A stretch of 64,000 nucleotides of DNA from contig NZ_SSYB01000006.1 of NCBI RefSeq assembly GCF_004917075.1, positions 96,574 through 160,573 on the forward strand, in the 5' to 3' direction. The position numbers and the translations under genes are program-made. Below are positions 8,656 through 18,861 of the stretch, in pieces (positions within the stretch are counted from its first letter, which is position 1; each line of letters begins with the position of its first letter). The notes under the pieces were generated by a model. It made no database searches. It worked only from the letters and a program-made list of their open reading frames with translations, and had not been told where the DNA came from. This DNA comes from Geomonas edaphica. GTDB lineage: Bacteria; Desulfobacterota; Desulfuromonadia; Geobacterales; Geobacteraceae.

Positions 8656-11600
8656 CTAGTTACAAGTGCAGCCACCCGTTGCATCAATCGCAGTTGTGCA
8701 ATAACCAAGTGTTTTCCCATCGGATTTCCAACAAATTGCCTTGTTTGCACTTCCTCCACTAAATGTGGCTTGTCCCGAGGAAGTCACAGCAGCTTTCACT
8801 GCGGCAGTGCTATCTCTCCATTCGGTCAAATTTGCGGTCTGGGTCGTGGCGCCCTGAACTATCTGTGCAGGAGCTGCGGCTTCGCTGTTAATCACATGAA
8901 GTTTGGCCTGTACAGCCGTTTGAGCGGAAGCCGCAGGGAAACCTATGCCTACTTTAGCTGAGTTGTTCGTCTGTAGCGTAATGTTAGCGGCATTAGATCC
9001 ATCTGCGGTTACCCCTCCGATAATTGGGAGTTGGAAGCCAAGGATGTATCTGAAGGCATAGTTAGAGGCTGATCCCATTTGAGCGCTATCCAGCAACCAC
9101 AGCTGTCTATTGCCAGTGCCGTTGTATCCTAGCTGGAATACTGCTCCGTCGGCAGATGCAGGTGAAGCCGCTGCAATTCCGTCGCCCGCCAAAAGTAGGC
9201 CCTGTGATGCCGCAACCTTGTTTGCTTGGTATACGGTCGTTTTACCTACCACGTGCAGCGGACTTGTTGGTACGGTCGTTCCCACACCTAAGCGATGGTT
9301 CGTAGAGTCCACAACAACCGCATCATCTGCTATGAACCCATTACCCGCAGCATTCCGTCCTTGAATTACTCCAGTTATTGTGCCTGCTGGCGTAGCCCCT
9401 GCGGTTATGCCGGTAAGTAGCGAACCGTCTACTGCTGGAAGTTTGCCCGTGCTCGTTAATTTAACAATCTGGTTTGCACCAGTTCCACTATTAAGCGTCA
9501 GCGTCGGAGTGGTGGAGGTATTCGTAACAAAGATGTCAGAGTTCGCAGAAGTAACCCCTGTTACAGTGCCACCTCCATTCACCGCCGCAGTGGTTTGGGT
9601 TGATCCGTCAGGGAAAATGATTCCACCATTCGCATTTATAGCAGCTTTTACCACTCCATTGCTGCTCCGCCATTCCGTAAGGTTAGCCGTTTGTGATATG
9701 GCCCCCTGCACTATTTGGGCTGGCACTGCTGCGTCGCCATTATTAACATGGAGTTTTGCCAGTACAGCCGATTGTGCTGCGCTAGAAGCAAAGCCGATAC
9801 CCACTTTTGCATATGGTGTAGATTGCATGTTGAGGTTTGCCGAGACACTGCCATCCGTTGCCATTGCACTAATTTGTGGCAGTTGGAAACCCAGAATATA
9901 CCTAAAGGCGTAATTAGTTGCTGAATTGGTTTGGGTGCTATCTGCCAGCCACAACTGCCTGTTACCAGGAGAATTATAGCCGAGTTGGAATACAACCCCG
10001 TCATCAAACTTGGGAGAAGCTGCTAAAATACCATCTCCTGCTATCAACAAACCTTGTGATGAAGAGGCTTTGCCAGACTGGTATATAGTTGCCTTCCCAG
10101 ATACATGTAAAGGAGTTGACGGTGTGGCCGTCCCTATCCCTAATTTACCGTCCCCGGTCACAACGAGCTTGTCAGCTCCAGACGCATCTACAACTTTCAA
10201 CTTAGCCGTATTTGCATCTTCAGTCGCCCCTTGCTGCATCGTAAGAACTGCACCATCGGTTTGTGCGCGCAATTTTGTAAGAATGTCCGCTTGAGTGTCC
10301 GGTGATCCTGCAGGACCTTGTGGGCCTTGCGGACCTGTTGCACCATTTGCACCGTTGGTGCCGGCGGGGCCTTGCGGGCCGGTAGTACCCGCCACGCCCT
10401 GCGGACCTGCAGGACCTGCAGGACCTGCTACGCCTTGGATACCCTGCTCACCTTGCGGACCTGCGGGACCGGTGAGACCGGTGTCGCCCTTCACGCCTTG
10501 GATGCCTTGATCGCCTTTGAGCCCCTGCGGCCCTTCGGGGCCGATCGGGCCCTGAATACCTTGATCGCCTTTGGGACCTTGGATCCCTTGCGGACCCTGC
10601 GGACCGGTCAGACCGATAACACCGGGAAGTCCGGGCTCTCCCGGAGGTCCCTGGATACCCTGCGGGCCGGTCGGACCGGACGGTCCTTCCACACCCTTCG
10701 CTGCCATAAGCTGCCATGCCTGGCTCGCGCCCGGGACATCGTTGACGGTTGCCGCGGCTACTGCGATGTAGCTGCTGCCGTTGTACTGGACGGCGTCGTC
10801 GGTTTTGTAGTCCCCGGCTGCCCAGTCTCCTTTCCAGCTCATCCCTTTCTGGCCTTGTGCACCTGCTTCACCTTGCGGCCCCTGGATACCTTGCGGACCA
10901 GCGGGACCAGTGAGACCTGCTACGCCCTGCGGACCTTCGGGACCGGTCGCGCCGGTGTCGCCCTTCACGCCCTGGATACCCTGGATGCCTTGATCGCCCT
11001 TGTCACCTTTGAGACCTTGCGGACCTTCGGGACCGGTTGCGCCGGTATCGCCTTTTACGCCCTGGACGCCTTGGAGACCTTGATCGCCCTTGTCACCTTT
11101 GAGCCCTTGCGGACCTTCGGGCCCGATCGGGCCGATGTCACCTTTCACACCCTGGATGCCCTGGATGCCCTGGATGCCTTGATCGCCCTTGTCGCCTTTG
11201 AGGCCTTGGAGACCCTGGAGGCCTTGGTCACCTTTGTCGCCCTGGATACCTTGGATACCTTGGATACCTTGGTCACCCTTGTCGCCTTTAGGACCCTGCG
11301 GACCGGTGGCGCCTGCTGCACCGTCCGCGCCTGTGGCACCTGCGGCGCCGTCGAGGCCTTTTGCCGCTACGAGCTGCCATGCGGTGCTTACCGGGCCGGG
11401 GATGTCGTTAACGGTTGCCGCTGCCACGGCGATGTAGGTGCTTCCCTGGTACTGCACGGCGTCGGTCTTGACGTAGTCGCCGGCGATCCACTCGCCCTTC
11501 CAGGTCATCCCCTGACCTGCGGGACCCTGCAGACCTTGCTCGCCCTGCGGACCTACGGGACCTTGCGGACCCATCGAGCCTGCCACACCCTGCGGACCTT

Positions 11601-13824
11601 GTGGACCTTCGGGGCCGGTCGCGCCGTTATCACCTTTCGGACCCTGCGGACCGATCGGGCCAACGGGACCCGCGATGCCCTGGGGACCTTGCGGACCTTC
11701 GGGACCGGTTGCGCCGGTATCGCCTTTTACGCCCTGGACGCCTTGGAGACCTTGATCGCCCTTGTCACCTTTGAGCCCTTGCGGACCTTCGGGCCCGATC
11801 GGGCCGATGTCACCTTTCACACCCTGGATGCCCTGGATGCCTTGATCGCCCTTGTCGCCTTTGAGGCCTTGGAGACCCTGGGGGCCTTGGTCGCCTTTGT
11901 CGCCCTGGATACCTTGGATACCTTGGATACCTTGAATGCCTTGGTCACCCTTGTCACCTTTGAGGCCCTGCGGACCTTGGATGCCTTGCGGCCCCTGTGC
12001 GCCAGTGTCGCCTTTGGGACCTTGGGGACCGGTGGTGCCTGCCGCACCGTCCGCACCTGCGGGACCTTGTGCGCCGGTGGCACCTGCGGCACCGTCGAGG
12101 CCTTTCGCCGCTACGAGCTGCCATACGGTGCTTACCGGGCCGGGGATGTCGTTAACGGTTGCCGCTGCTACGGCGATGTAGGTGCTTCCCTGGTACTGCA
12201 CGGCGTCGGTCTTGACGTAGTCGCCGGCCACCCACTCACCTTTCCAGGTCATCCCCTGACCTGCGGGACCCTGCTCACCCTGCGGACCTGCGGGACCTTG
12301 CGGGCCCATCGAGCCTGTCACCCCTTGGGGACCTTGCGGCCCTTCGGGACCGGTAGCGCCGGTGTCACCTTTAGCTCCCTGTGGACCGGTGGGGCCTGCG
12401 GGACCCGCTACACCCTGGATGCCCTGGTCGCCTTTGTCGCCCTGAGGACCCTGGATGCCCTGGATCCCCTGTGGACCCTGTGCGCCGGTGTCACCTTTGA
12501 GACCCTGCGGGCCGGTGGCGCCGGTCGCGCCGGTGTCGCCTTTGAGACCTTGCGGCCCCTGGATGCCCTGGTCACCTTTGTCACCCTGGATGCCCTGGAT
12601 GCCTTGGTCGCCCTTGTCGCCTTTGAGACCTTGCGGACCTTGGATGCCTTGGTCGCCTTTGAGGCCCTGCGGCCCGGTCTCGCCCTGGATACCCTGCGGA
12701 CCCTGTGCACCGGTGTCACCTTTGGGACCCTGCGGACCCGTGGCACCTGCCGCCCCGTCAGCACCTGCGGGACCGGTTGCGCCTGCCGCGCCGTCGAGGC
12801 CCTTCGCCGCCACGAGCAACCAGGTGGTGGTGCTGGTTCCGGGGACGTCGTTCGCGGTCGCACCGCTTGCGGCCACGTAGGTGTTCCCCTGGTACTGCAC
12901 GGCCTCGGTCGCGTTGTAATCGCGTGCCGTCCACTCGCCCTGCCAGATCATGCCGCGCGGACCGGGGGCGCCTTCCGCCCCTTGCGGACCCTGCGGGCCT
13001 GTCGCGCCCATGGGACCGATCGGACCAATCGGACCCACCGGACCGATGGGACCCTGGATGCCTTGCTCGCCTTGTAATCCTGTTGCGCCTGTTGCACCTG
13101 TTGCACCTGTTGCACCGGTGTCGCCCTTGGGACCCTGGATACCCTGAATGCCTTGGTCGCCCTTGTCACCCTTGAGCCCTTGCGGACCTTGGATACCCTG
13201 GATGCCTTGGATACCCTGGTCACCTTTATCGCCTTTGTCGCCCTGGATGCCTTGCGGACCCTGGGCACCGGTATCGCCTTTGACACCCTGCGGACCGGTC
13301 AGGCCGATGGGACCCTGGATGCCTTGGTCACCCTTCGGGCCCTGCGGGCCGATCTCCCCTTGAATACCTTGAATGCCTTGGGCACCGGTATCCCCCTTGA
13401 GACCCTGGATACCCTGAATGCCTTGGATGCCCTGCGGGCCCTGGAGACCGGTGGCGCCGGTTTCACCCTTGGCGGCCATGAGTTTCCAGTCGAGCGGCGA
13501 CTGGTCGGGGACCGCGTTGATGTTGGCGCGAAGTGCCACGTAGGAATTGCCGTTGTATTGCACCACGGAGTCTTTCGCATAGCCCGGCGTGGCGCTCCAG
13601 TCACCCTGCTGGTGCAGCGTGTTGGTGAGGTTGGAACCGTCCCCCGCGTAGGAGGTGGCGCTTACGTTACCCTCTGCGGTCACGTTGAAGGTGGTGTTGC
13701 CGGAACTGTCCTTGACGGTGAGGCGGTTCACCTCGGCGTTTGCTGCGCCGGAAACCAGTCCCACTAGCAGCGTGGCCATGCCAAGGCTCCTGTAGTACTG
13801 CCTTCTCTTGAACTTCTTTCCCAT
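8656..13824 (-). CDS. Giant exported collagen-like (Gly-X-Y) repeat protein with carbohydrate-binding-like modules
   Basis: About 1722 aa. The ATG at 13824 is chosen because AAAGGAGG lies 8 bases upstream; an upstream ATG at 13866 lacks this. The N-terminus is a signal peptide (basic [11 protein letters not shown], then a hydrophobic stretch ending SGAANA). Most of the protein is Gly-X-Y triplets rich in [13 protein letters not shown] and GIQGIQ, expected to form a collagen triple helix. The triplets are broken by five similar modules of about 50 aa (WxGxW..GDY...AVQYxGxxYxA...W.L.AAKG), read near 13.6, 12.9, 12.2, 11.45 and 10.8 kb, which resemble CBM5/12-type chitin-binding folds. The C-terminal 490 aa hold two similar copies of a tail-fibre-like unit starting LGIGTxxPxxPLHV, then a Cys-rich end. 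It lies 60 bases after the 1240-aa gene in the same unit. A surface fibre or adhesin is inferred. Confidence 0.9.
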   Translation of the reverse strand: MGKKFKRRQYYRSLGMATLLVGLVSGAANAEVNRLTVKDSSGNTTFNVTAEGNVSATSYAGDGSNLTNTLHQQGDWSATPGYAKDSVVQYNGNSYVALRANINAVPDQSPLDWKLMAAKGETGATGLQGPQGIQGIQGIQGLKGDTGAQGIQGIQGEIGPQGPKGDQGIQGPIGLTGPQGVKGDTGAQGPQGIQGDKGDKGDQGIQGIQGIQGPQGLKGDKGDQGIQGIQGPKGDTGATGATGATGATGLQGEQGIQGPIGPVGPIGPIGPMGATGPQGPQGAEGAPGPRGMIWQGEWTARDYNATEAVQYQGNTYVAASGATANDVPGTSTTTWLLVAAKGLDGAAGATGPAGADGAAGATGPQGPKGDTGAQGPQGIQGETGPQGLKGDQGIQGPQGLKGDKGDQGIQGIQGDKGDQGIQGPQGLKGDTGATGATGPQGLKGDTGAQGPQGIQGIQGPQGDKGDQGIQGVAGPAGPTGPQGAKGDTGATGPEGPQGPQGVTGSMGPQGPAGPQGEQGPAGQGMTWKGEWVAGDYVKTDAVQYQGSTYIAVAAATVNDIPGPVSTVWQLVAAKGLDGAAGATGAQGPAGADGAAGTTGPQGPKGDTGAQGPQGIQGPQGLKGDKGDQGIQGIQGIQGIQGDKGDQGPQGLQGLKGDKGDQGIQGIQGVKGDIGPIGPEGPQGLKGDKGDQGLQGVQGVKGDTGATGPEGPQGPQGIAGPVGPIGPQGPKGDNGATGPEGPQGPQGVAGSMGPQGPVGPQGEQGLQGPAGQGMTWKGEWIAGDYVKTDAVQYQGSTYIAVAAATVNDIPGPVSTAWQLVAAKGLDGAAGATGADGAAGATGPQGPKGDKGDQGIQGIQGIQGDKGDQGLQGLQGLKGDKGDQGIQGIQGIQGVKGDIGPIGPEGPQGLKGDKGDQGLQGVQGVKGDTGATGPEGPQGLKGDKGDQGIQGIQGVKGDTGATGPEGPQGVAGLTGPAGPQGIQGPQGEAGAQGQKGMSWKGDWAAGDYKTDDAVQYNGSSYIAVAAATVNDVPGASQAWQLMAAKGVEGPSGPTGPQGIQGPPGEPGLPGVIGLTGPQGPQGIQGPKGDQGIQGPIGPEGPQGLKGDQGIQGVKGDTGLTGPAGPQGEQGIQGVAGPAGPAGPQGVAGTTGPQGPAGTNGANGATGPQGPQGPAGSPDTQADILTKLRAQTDGAVLTMQQGATEDANTAKLKVVDASGADKLVVTGDGKLGIGTATPSTPLHVSGKATIYQSGKASSSQGLLIAGDGILAASPKFDDGVVFQLGYNSPGNRQLWLADSTQTNSATNYAFRYILGFQLPQISAMATDGSVSANLNMQSTPYAKVGIGFASSAAQSAVLAKLHVNNGDAAVPAQIVQGAISQTANLTEWRSSNGVVKAAINANGGIIFPDGSTQTTAAVNGGGTVTGVTSANSDIFVTNTSTTPTLTLNSGTGANQIVKLTSTGKLPAVDGSLLTGITAGATPAGTITGVIQGRNAAGNGFIADDAVVVDSTNHRLGVGTTVPTSPLHVVGKTTVYQANKVAASQGLLLAGDGIAAASPASADGAVFQLGYNGTGNRQLWLLDSAQMGSASNYAFRYILGFQLPIIGGVTADGSNAANITLQTNNSAKVGIGFPAASAQTAVQAKLHVINSEAAAPAQIVQGATTQTANLTEWRDSTAAVKAAVTSSGQATFSGGSANKAICWKSDGKTLGYCTTAIDATGGCTCN

Positions 13825-13884
13825 TGGATCTGCCTCCTTTAAAAAATGAGCATCGAATATTTTCAATAAGTGAGTTTTACGGGT

Positions 13885-16800
13885 CTATTGCAGTACGAGC
13901 CCCTCCAGGACGGCCTCGCCGCTGCTTATGGTCAGCGAGTGGAGCTGCGTTGCGCCGGTCTGGTTCTGGAACTGGCCATCGTAGCCGCCGCTTACCGTGA
14001 CGGAGCGGTCCGCGTCGATGAGCAGGTCCTCGAGGGTGTTCACCGACTGGCTCTGGATCACGCTTCCGGAGAAAGAGGCCTGGTAGGCCGCCTGCAGCGA
14101 GCCGTAGTATTCCTGGGTTCCCATGATGCGGAAGGGGGACTTGAAGAATGCGTAGATGGTGTGGTCGCTGTTCACCGGGCAGAAGGTGAAGCTCGAGGAC
14201 GCGCTGTTCTGCCAGATTCCGTCGACTTGGAAGTCGCCAAGGGTGAAGCCGTTTGCCGGCGTGGCGGTGAAGCTCTGGCATGCCCCCGCGTTGACGGTTA
14301 CGTCGCCGGAGGGGGTGATGCTGCCGCCTGCGCTTGCGCTTGCGTGGATCACGTAGCCGCTCACGCCGCCGCCGGTGAGGGCGATCTGCTTATCGGCGGT
14401 GTACGGGTCGTTGGACGGGATGTGCAGGAGCGCGCTCTTGGACCCCGCGCTCGCCGGGGTGAGGTTCATCGTGATGTTGCAGCTTGCGGCCGGCGCGAGA
14501 GAGACCCCGGCGCAGCCGTTTGCGGTGATGGTGAACTGCGCCGCGTCCGTCCCGGTGATGGTGGCGTTACCCACGCTCAGGTTGTACTGCCCGGCGTTGG
14601 TGACCGTTACCGTCCTCGTTGCGTTCGCGTTTACCGCGACGGAGCCGAAGGCTACCGGGTTGGGGGTGGCGGAGATGACGGGGAGGAGCTTCGTCGCCAC
14701 CTTCAGCGCCGTGTTGGTGACGTCGTAGTAGGCGATGTTCACGTTGTGGTTCGCGTCCACCACGAGGGCGGTGTACTGGCCGTAGTTGGCGCTGCCGCTG
14801 TCGGGTACCGCGGCCGGGGTGCTCCAGACGCCGTTAGGTGAGCGTTGGGCGTACATGAGCTGGCCGGTGCCCCCGCCGTTGTTGCTGTAGTAGGCGACGT
14901 GCACGATGTCGAGGCCGTTCGCCTTGATCGAGGTGAAGGCCCCGGCGCTACCCACGGGACCAAGATCGTAGGGGGCGCTCCAGGTGCCGCCGGTCGCCGC
15001 CTGCTTGTTGATGTACTGCAGGTGTTTGTTCGCGTCGACGTAGACCACGTGCAACAGGTTGTTGTTGTCCACCGTGATGGCGGGGGAGGAGACCGTGGTG
15101 TCGGTGAGCGTCGAGGTGGTGAAGCCGCTTTCCTGCGCGGTCGGGTTCTCGGCGTACATCAGGCGGCCGTGGCTGCCGTTGGTCGGGTTGTAGTAGACGA
15201 TGTGGATGTTGCCCTGCGAGTCGAGGGCGAGGTCGCTTTGTTTCCCCGCGCCCGCCTGCGGCAGCGTCGGCTCGAACTCGTGGTAGTACATGTCTCTTTC
15301 ATTAGCGTACCATAAGTTATAGCCGTCGGTGTAGCTGATGAAGGTGTTGCTGTTGGTCATGGTGCAGGGGGAGCCCTGGCAGAACTGCACCGCGCCGGTG
15401 AAGGTGTCGGTGGTGGTGTTGGAGATGGCCGGCTGCGGGTTACCCATGGGGTCGAGGCCGCCCGCTATGTCCTGCAACTGCCAGTTGTTGGCGTCCACCG
15501 AGACGTAGAAGGGGGCACCCGCGTAATTGAGCGGGTTGAGGTCGCTCCACTTTCTCGCCGAGACGTACTTCCTTTTCAGGGTCGCCGCCTCGTAGGTGTA
15601 GGCCATGACCCTGGGGCCCGCGGGGGTGTAGACCGTCGCGGTGCCGGCGCTGGTGACGTTGGGGATCGGTATTGTCTGCGACGCGACCCAGGAGCCCGAG
15701 GCGTTGGTGGCGAGTTTCAGGACCGGGGTCGCCGCGGAGTTGTCCAGGTAGCCGATGGCGAGCTTGCCGTTGGCCGGGTTCGTCGCCATGGAGCAGTACT
15801 TGCCGGTGTCGGTCCCCGTGTTGTCGATGGTGGTGACACCCCAGGAGGTGACCGGGACCACCGGGTAGAATACCGCGGTGATGTTGTGGTTTGCGCTCAC
15901 CTCGGGGAAGGTGTACGAGGTCACCGCGCCAAGCGGCGTCCCCATGTTGCCCGGGCCGGTGCCGTCTAAGTAGACGCCGGCGATGAGATAACCCGGGTTC
16001 GGCGTGATGGTGAAGGTCTTGTTGAGCCCGGCCGTCGCACTCACCGCGCCGGAGGGGGATATGGTGCCGCCGATGTCCGGGACCATGGAGGTGTTGTAGA
16101 CCGCGGTGTAGATGGTGTAGTTCGCGCTCTGCGCCGTGGTTCCCTTGAGGCTCACCTGCTTGACCGGGAAGTTCGGATCGTTGGAGGCAAAGGTGAGGAC
16201 CGCGCTCTTGTCCCCGGCGGAGACCGGCGAGAAGCGGACCTCGGTGCTGCAGGTCCCCCCCGGGGCGAGTGCCCGCCCGGCGGTGCAGCTGTTGTTGCTC
16301 GTCACCACGAATTCCGAGGCGTTCGTTCCTGTGATGGCCGGTACTCCGGAAAGGGTGAGGTTCGTGGTGCCGCGGTTGGTCACGGTGACGGAATCCACGG
16401 CCGCCGAGCCCTGGGCCACTGAGCCGAAGAGAAGCGGGGCCGGGGCGGCGTCGATGGCGGGTGCCGGTTTGGTCACCACCATGAGTGCGGTGTTGCTCGC
16501 GTCGTAGAAGGCTATGTTCACCTTGTTGTACTGATCGATGGCGAGGGCGGCGTACTGCCCGTAGTCGGCGCTCGCACCGGTGTAGGTGATGGTGTCCGCG
16601 GCGGCGAAGGTGCCGCCTGAGGCCTTCATGGTGTAAGTGAGGCTGTTCGTGCCGCTGTTGTACCAGGCGGCGTGCACGTTGTTGGCGCCGTCGGTCTTAA
16701 GCGTGAGATAGCCGCCGGTCTTGCCGCAGGAGCCGATGTTGACCGGTGTGCTCCATGAGCCGCCCGCGGCGGGTTTGCTGGTGTACCAGACGTTGAAGCT

Positions 16801-17607
16801 GGAGCCGCCGCCGTAGCTGTAGATGACGTGAAGCACGTTGTTCCCGTCGATGGCGATGGCCGGGTTCACCAGGGAAGGCTGGGGCTGGGCCACCACGGTC
16901 TGCGCCGCCACGGCCTGTCCGGCGAGGGTGGGGTTCTGCGCGTACATGATGGTGTTGCCGGTGGCGTAGACCACGTGCACGTTGCCGTTGCCGTCGATGG
17001 CGAGGTCGCTCTGCACCCCGGCCGTCGAGAAGTCGTACCACTTCATGTCACGCTCGTTGGCGTACTTGAGCTTGTTGCCGTTGTTGAAGGTGATGAAGGT
17101 GAAGCCCATGTACTGGACCGCGCCGGTCTGGGTGCCGGTGGCGATGGCGGTCATCGCCTCCTCCGTGCTCCCGTCGAGCGGGTTGATGCCGCCGCCGATG
17201 TCCTGGAGCTGCCAGCCGTCGCCGTTGATCTTCCTGGCCCCCTGGTACATGGTCCGCCCGGTGGCGGAGTTGTAGGAGTAGGCCATGATGCGCGGGCCGC
17301 CCGGGGTGTAGACCGTCGCGGTCGAGGCGTCGCTGGCGTTCGGGAGGATGTTCTTCAGGCTCTCCGTGTACCAGCTCCCCGACACGTTGTTGGCGTATTT
17401 AAGATACGGGGCTCCCGAGGTCGAGGTGTCCAGGTAGCCCAGGTAGAGCTTTCCTGCCGGATCGACCGCGACCGAGAGGTTCTTTCCGGTGGCGCTCGCC
17501 GAGTTGTCGACCACGGACGCGGTCCAGGTGGAGGCGCGGGCCGGTTGCAGCGACAGCAGTAATAGAATAACGGCTGCTGCGAGGTGATAGGCGCTTCTAA
17601 GTGTCAC
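13885..17607 (-). CDS. Large exported protein with two choice-of-anchor D domains and beta-propeller-like repeats
   Basis: The GTG at 17607 is preceded by AAAGGAGG with good spacing and opens a signal peptide (TLRSAYHLAAAVILLLLSLQPARAS), giving 1240 aa; a longer frame from 17694 lacks a ribosome site. The protein is an internal duplication. Each half carries beta-propeller-like repeats (...VDPAGKLYLGYLD..., ...DGNGNVHVVYATG...), then a choice-of-anchor D / ASPM-SPD2-Hydin-like Ig domain (FGSVAxG...VTNxGxxNLT...SNDPxxxxKQxxLxG). A Gly-rich segment follows (SGSITPSG-like, bacterial-repeat type), and the chain ends in a short module with GGYDGQFQNQTG. There are no catalytic residues I recognise. 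It is probably secreted or cell-surface and co-transcribed with the collagen-like protein, which it may partner. Confidence 0.82.
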   Translation of the reverse strand: MTLRSAYHLAAAVILLLLSLQPARASTWTASVVDNSASATGKNLSVAVDPAGKLYLGYLDTSTSGAPYLKYANNVSGSWYTESLKNILPNASDASTATVYTPGGPRIMAYSYNSATGRTMYQGARKINGDGWQLQDIGGGINPLDGSTEEAMTAIATGTQTGAVQYMGFTFITFNNGNKLKYANERDMKWYDFSTAGVQSDLAIDGNGNVHVVYATGNTIMYAQNPTLAGQAVAAQTVVAQPQPSLVNPAIAIDGNNVLHVIYSYGGGSSFNVWYTSKPAAGGSWSTPVNIGSCGKTGGYLTLKTDGANNVHAAWYNSGTNSLTYTMKASGGTFAAADTITYTGASADYGQYAALAIDQYNKVNIAFYDASNTALMVVTKPAPAIDAAPAPLLFGSVAQGSAAVDSVTVTNRGTTNLTLSGVPAITGTNASEFVVTSNNSCTAGRALAPGGTCSTEVRFSPVSAGDKSAVLTFASNDPNFPVKQVSLKGTTAQSANYTIYTAVYNTSMVPDIGGTISPSGAVSATAGLNKTFTITPNPGYLIAGVYLDGTGPGNMGTPLGAVTSYTFPEVSANHNITAVFYPVVPVTSWGVTTIDNTGTDTGKYCSMATNPANGKLAIGYLDNSAATPVLKLATNASGSWVASQTIPIPNVTSAGTATVYTPAGPRVMAYTYEAATLKRKYVSARKWSDLNPLNYAGAPFYVSVDANNWQLQDIAGGLDPMGNPQPAISNTTTDTFTGAVQFCQGSPCTMTNSNTFISYTDGYNLWYANERDMYYHEFEPTLPQAGAGKQSDLALDSQGNIHIVYYNPTNGSHGRLMYAENPTAQESGFTTSTLTDTTVSSPAITVDNNNLLHVVYVDANKHLQYINKQAATGGTWSAPYDLGPVGSAGAFTSIKANGLDIVHVAYYSNNGGGTGQLMYAQRSPNGVWSTPAAVPDSGSANYGQYTALVVDANHNVNIAYYDVTNTALKVATKLLPVISATPNPVAFGSVAVNANATRTVTVTNAGQYNLSVGNATITGTDAAQFTITANGCAGVSLAPAASCNITMNLTPASAGSKSALLHIPSNDPYTADKQIALTGGGVSGYVIHASASAGGSITPSGDVTVNAGACQSFTATPANGFTLGDFQVDGIWQNSASSSFTFCPVNSDHTIYAFFKSPFRIMGTQEYYGSLQAAYQASFSGSVIQSQSVNTLEDLLIDADRSVTVSGGYDGQFQNQTGATQLHSLTISSGEAVLEGLVLQ

Positions 17608-17710
17608 GGTACCCTCCTTTAGATTAAAATCTGCCGGCAGGTGGACGGCAGCGCTGAAAAGAGAGCCGGGCGGGCAGTGCCGCGGCTCTCGCAATGCATG
17701 TTATTTAAGT

Positions 17711-17900
17711 CCCCCCTCCGCGGAACGCTACGGGGGGCAAGCTCCCCTTTGCGAAGGGGGATTTAGGGGGATTTTTGCTCCGCAGGCGCCTGTCCCCCTC
17801 GCCATACCATGCCCAAGGTGTGCGATGGCCGCGTCAGCGGGTTCTGGTATGGTCAGAGAAGGCAAATCCCCCCTGTCCCCCCTTCGCAAAGGGGGGGACG
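17711..17900. repeat. Palindromic repeat pair, divergent copy
   Basis: Two inverted copies of the palindrome family flank about 80 bases. The left one (17735-17776) has CCCCTTTGCGAAGGGGG followed by ATTTAGGGGGATTTTTGC. The right one reads GGCAAATCCCCCC then CCCCCCTTCGCAAAGGGGGG (17861-17897). The interior ends in TATGGTCAGAGAAGGCAAATCC, similar to the start-side junction of the DUF559 element, so this may be another decayed derivative. Confidence 0.7.
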
Positions 17901-17990
17901 TGATGCCATGCTCACCGCTTCGAGACTGATGCACACATGCTTCCCCGGTATTTCCTTAAGAAGCTTCGCAAAAAGTAGGAAGCGAGGCCT
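17901..17990. repeat. Inter-palindrome spacer type D with half palindrome
   Basis: The block ACGTGATGCC...CTTCGAGAC...GCACACATGCTTCCCCGGTATTTCC...AAGCTTCGCAAA recurs at about 26752-26825 with few changes. It is a repeated module, not a gene. Confidence 0.65.
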
Positions 17991-18389
17991 TTAAACTCCC
18001 CCCTTTGCGAAGGGGGGGCGGGGGGGATTTGCTCTTTGTCGGCAGATCCTGAAGATCTCTTCCAATACTGCATCCGTTTCCAACAGCACCTGCCGGTCGT
18101 CAAATCTAAGAACCATCAACCCTTGCTCTTTAAGAAAGCAATCGCGTGCGGCATCACGCTCGCGATGTTCCTTCTGAAGGTGCTGGCTGCCATCCACCTC
18201 GATCACCAGCCGTGCTGCGGCGGTATAGAAGTCGACGATATACGGGCCGACCGGCTTCTGCCGGTTGAACTGGATTCCTAAAAGCTGCTTGCCGCGCAGA
18301 TGAGACCACAACAACTGCTCGGCATCCGTCATATCCTTACGCAGTTCCCGGGAGAACCCCTTCAGTCGGTGGTTGTAGGGTCTGACCAC
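17991..18389 (-). CDS. DUF559 (Vsr-like PD-(D/E)XK) endonuclease-domain protein inside a repeat element
   Basis: A 132-aa protein of the DUF559 family. Visible features are DAEQLLWSHLRGKQLLGIQF, then PYIVDFYTAAARLVIEVDGSQH (the D...ExD core of the restriction-endonuclease-like fold), and LMVLRFDDRQVL. The GTG start (18389) lies directly after one palindrome tail. The last codons (NPPRPPFAKGGV) are encoded by the palindrome at the other end, so the gene exactly fills the slot between two inverted repeats (17998-18457). I see no Shine-Dalgarno beyond G-rich repeat sequence. DUF559 proteins are predicted DNA nucleases of unknown biological role. Placement inside a repeat whose other copies hold fragments of the same gene suggests it mobilises or maintains the repeat family. 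This is inference. Confidence 0.85.
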   Translation of the reverse strand: MVRPYNHRLKGFSRELRKDMTDAEQLLWSHLRGKQLLGIQFNRQKPVGPYIVDFYTAAARLVIEVDGSQHLQKEHRERDAARDCFLKEQGLMVLRFDDRQVLLETDAVLEEIFRICRQRANPPRPPFAKGGV

Positions 18390-18457
18390 GGCAAATCCCC
18401 CCCCGCCCCTGCTCTCTTCCCCCTGAAGCTGTCAAGTCCCCCTTCGCAAAGGGGGGG
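17998..18457. mobile_element. Complete DUF559 repeat element (two inverted palindromes plus nuclease gene)
   Basis: The left end is CCCCCCTTTGCGAAGGGGGG with tail GGGGGGATTTGC (17998-18033). The right end is the inverted form, GGCAAATCCCCCC...CCCCCTTCGCAAAGGGGGGG (18390-18457), which carries an extra 30-base insertion of C-rich sequence. The interior is filled by the DUF559 gene. The same bracket arrangement with shorter interiors occurs at 18946-19144, 21921-22079, 26184-26383 and 26438-26654. Confidence 0.7.
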
Positions 18458-18461
18458 ACGC

Positions 18462-18798
18462 CTGGGCACGTGCGGCGCTTCGTGGAACGCAGCACACTTA
18501 CGTGGGACTTCTGAGTTTTGAAACCAATTGTTCGGGCGTTTGCCGTTACGCGGTCGGGTGTTTGCGGCGGGAGTGATGAAGATCGCTTGGTAACGGTTAA
18601 TTGGATGGGGGCAACGTTAGCAACATTGGTACCAAAATATGAATCTTTTATAAGTATTCGATTTTCCAGATTTTCATATGTAAGGGCGGGGGAAGGGCGT
18701 AGGAAGTTGTAGGTGTTATACCCACATATGGGTGCGGCACGGGTCGATTTGACCCATAACTAAAGATATAGATGGGCAATGCACAGTGGAAGATTGAC
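18462..18798. other. Non-coding stretch without a gene
   Basis: No open frame with a ribosome site. The sequence is less G+C-rich around 18620-18720 and contains the short direct similarity CACATATGGGT / TCATATGTAAG. It lies between repeat modules and may be decayed sequence. Confidence 0.5.
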
Positions 18799-18860
18799 GA
18801 TGGGAGATGGGAGATGGGAGGCGGGAGGCGGGAGGCGGGAGGCGGGAGTGTGAGTGTGAG
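18799..18860. repeat. Heptanucleotide tandem repeat
   Basis: Seven-base units GGGAGAT (2 to 3 copies) change into GGGAGGC (4 to 5 copies), followed by GTGTGA twice. This is a simple-sequence tract immediately left of a palindrome module. There is no coding frame over it that I trust. Confidence 0.85.
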
Positions 18861-18861
18861 C

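Noticed and set aside
8542-8961. 139-codon plus-strand frame near the collagen gene end
   Set aside because: It runs antisense through the terminator and the conserved C-terminal coding region of the collagen-like gene.
10318-13077. 919-codon plus-strand frame opposite the collagen-like gene
   Set aside because: It is the antisense of Gly-X-Y codons: low-complexity, Leu/Thr/Ala-rich, no ribosome site or homologous domain.
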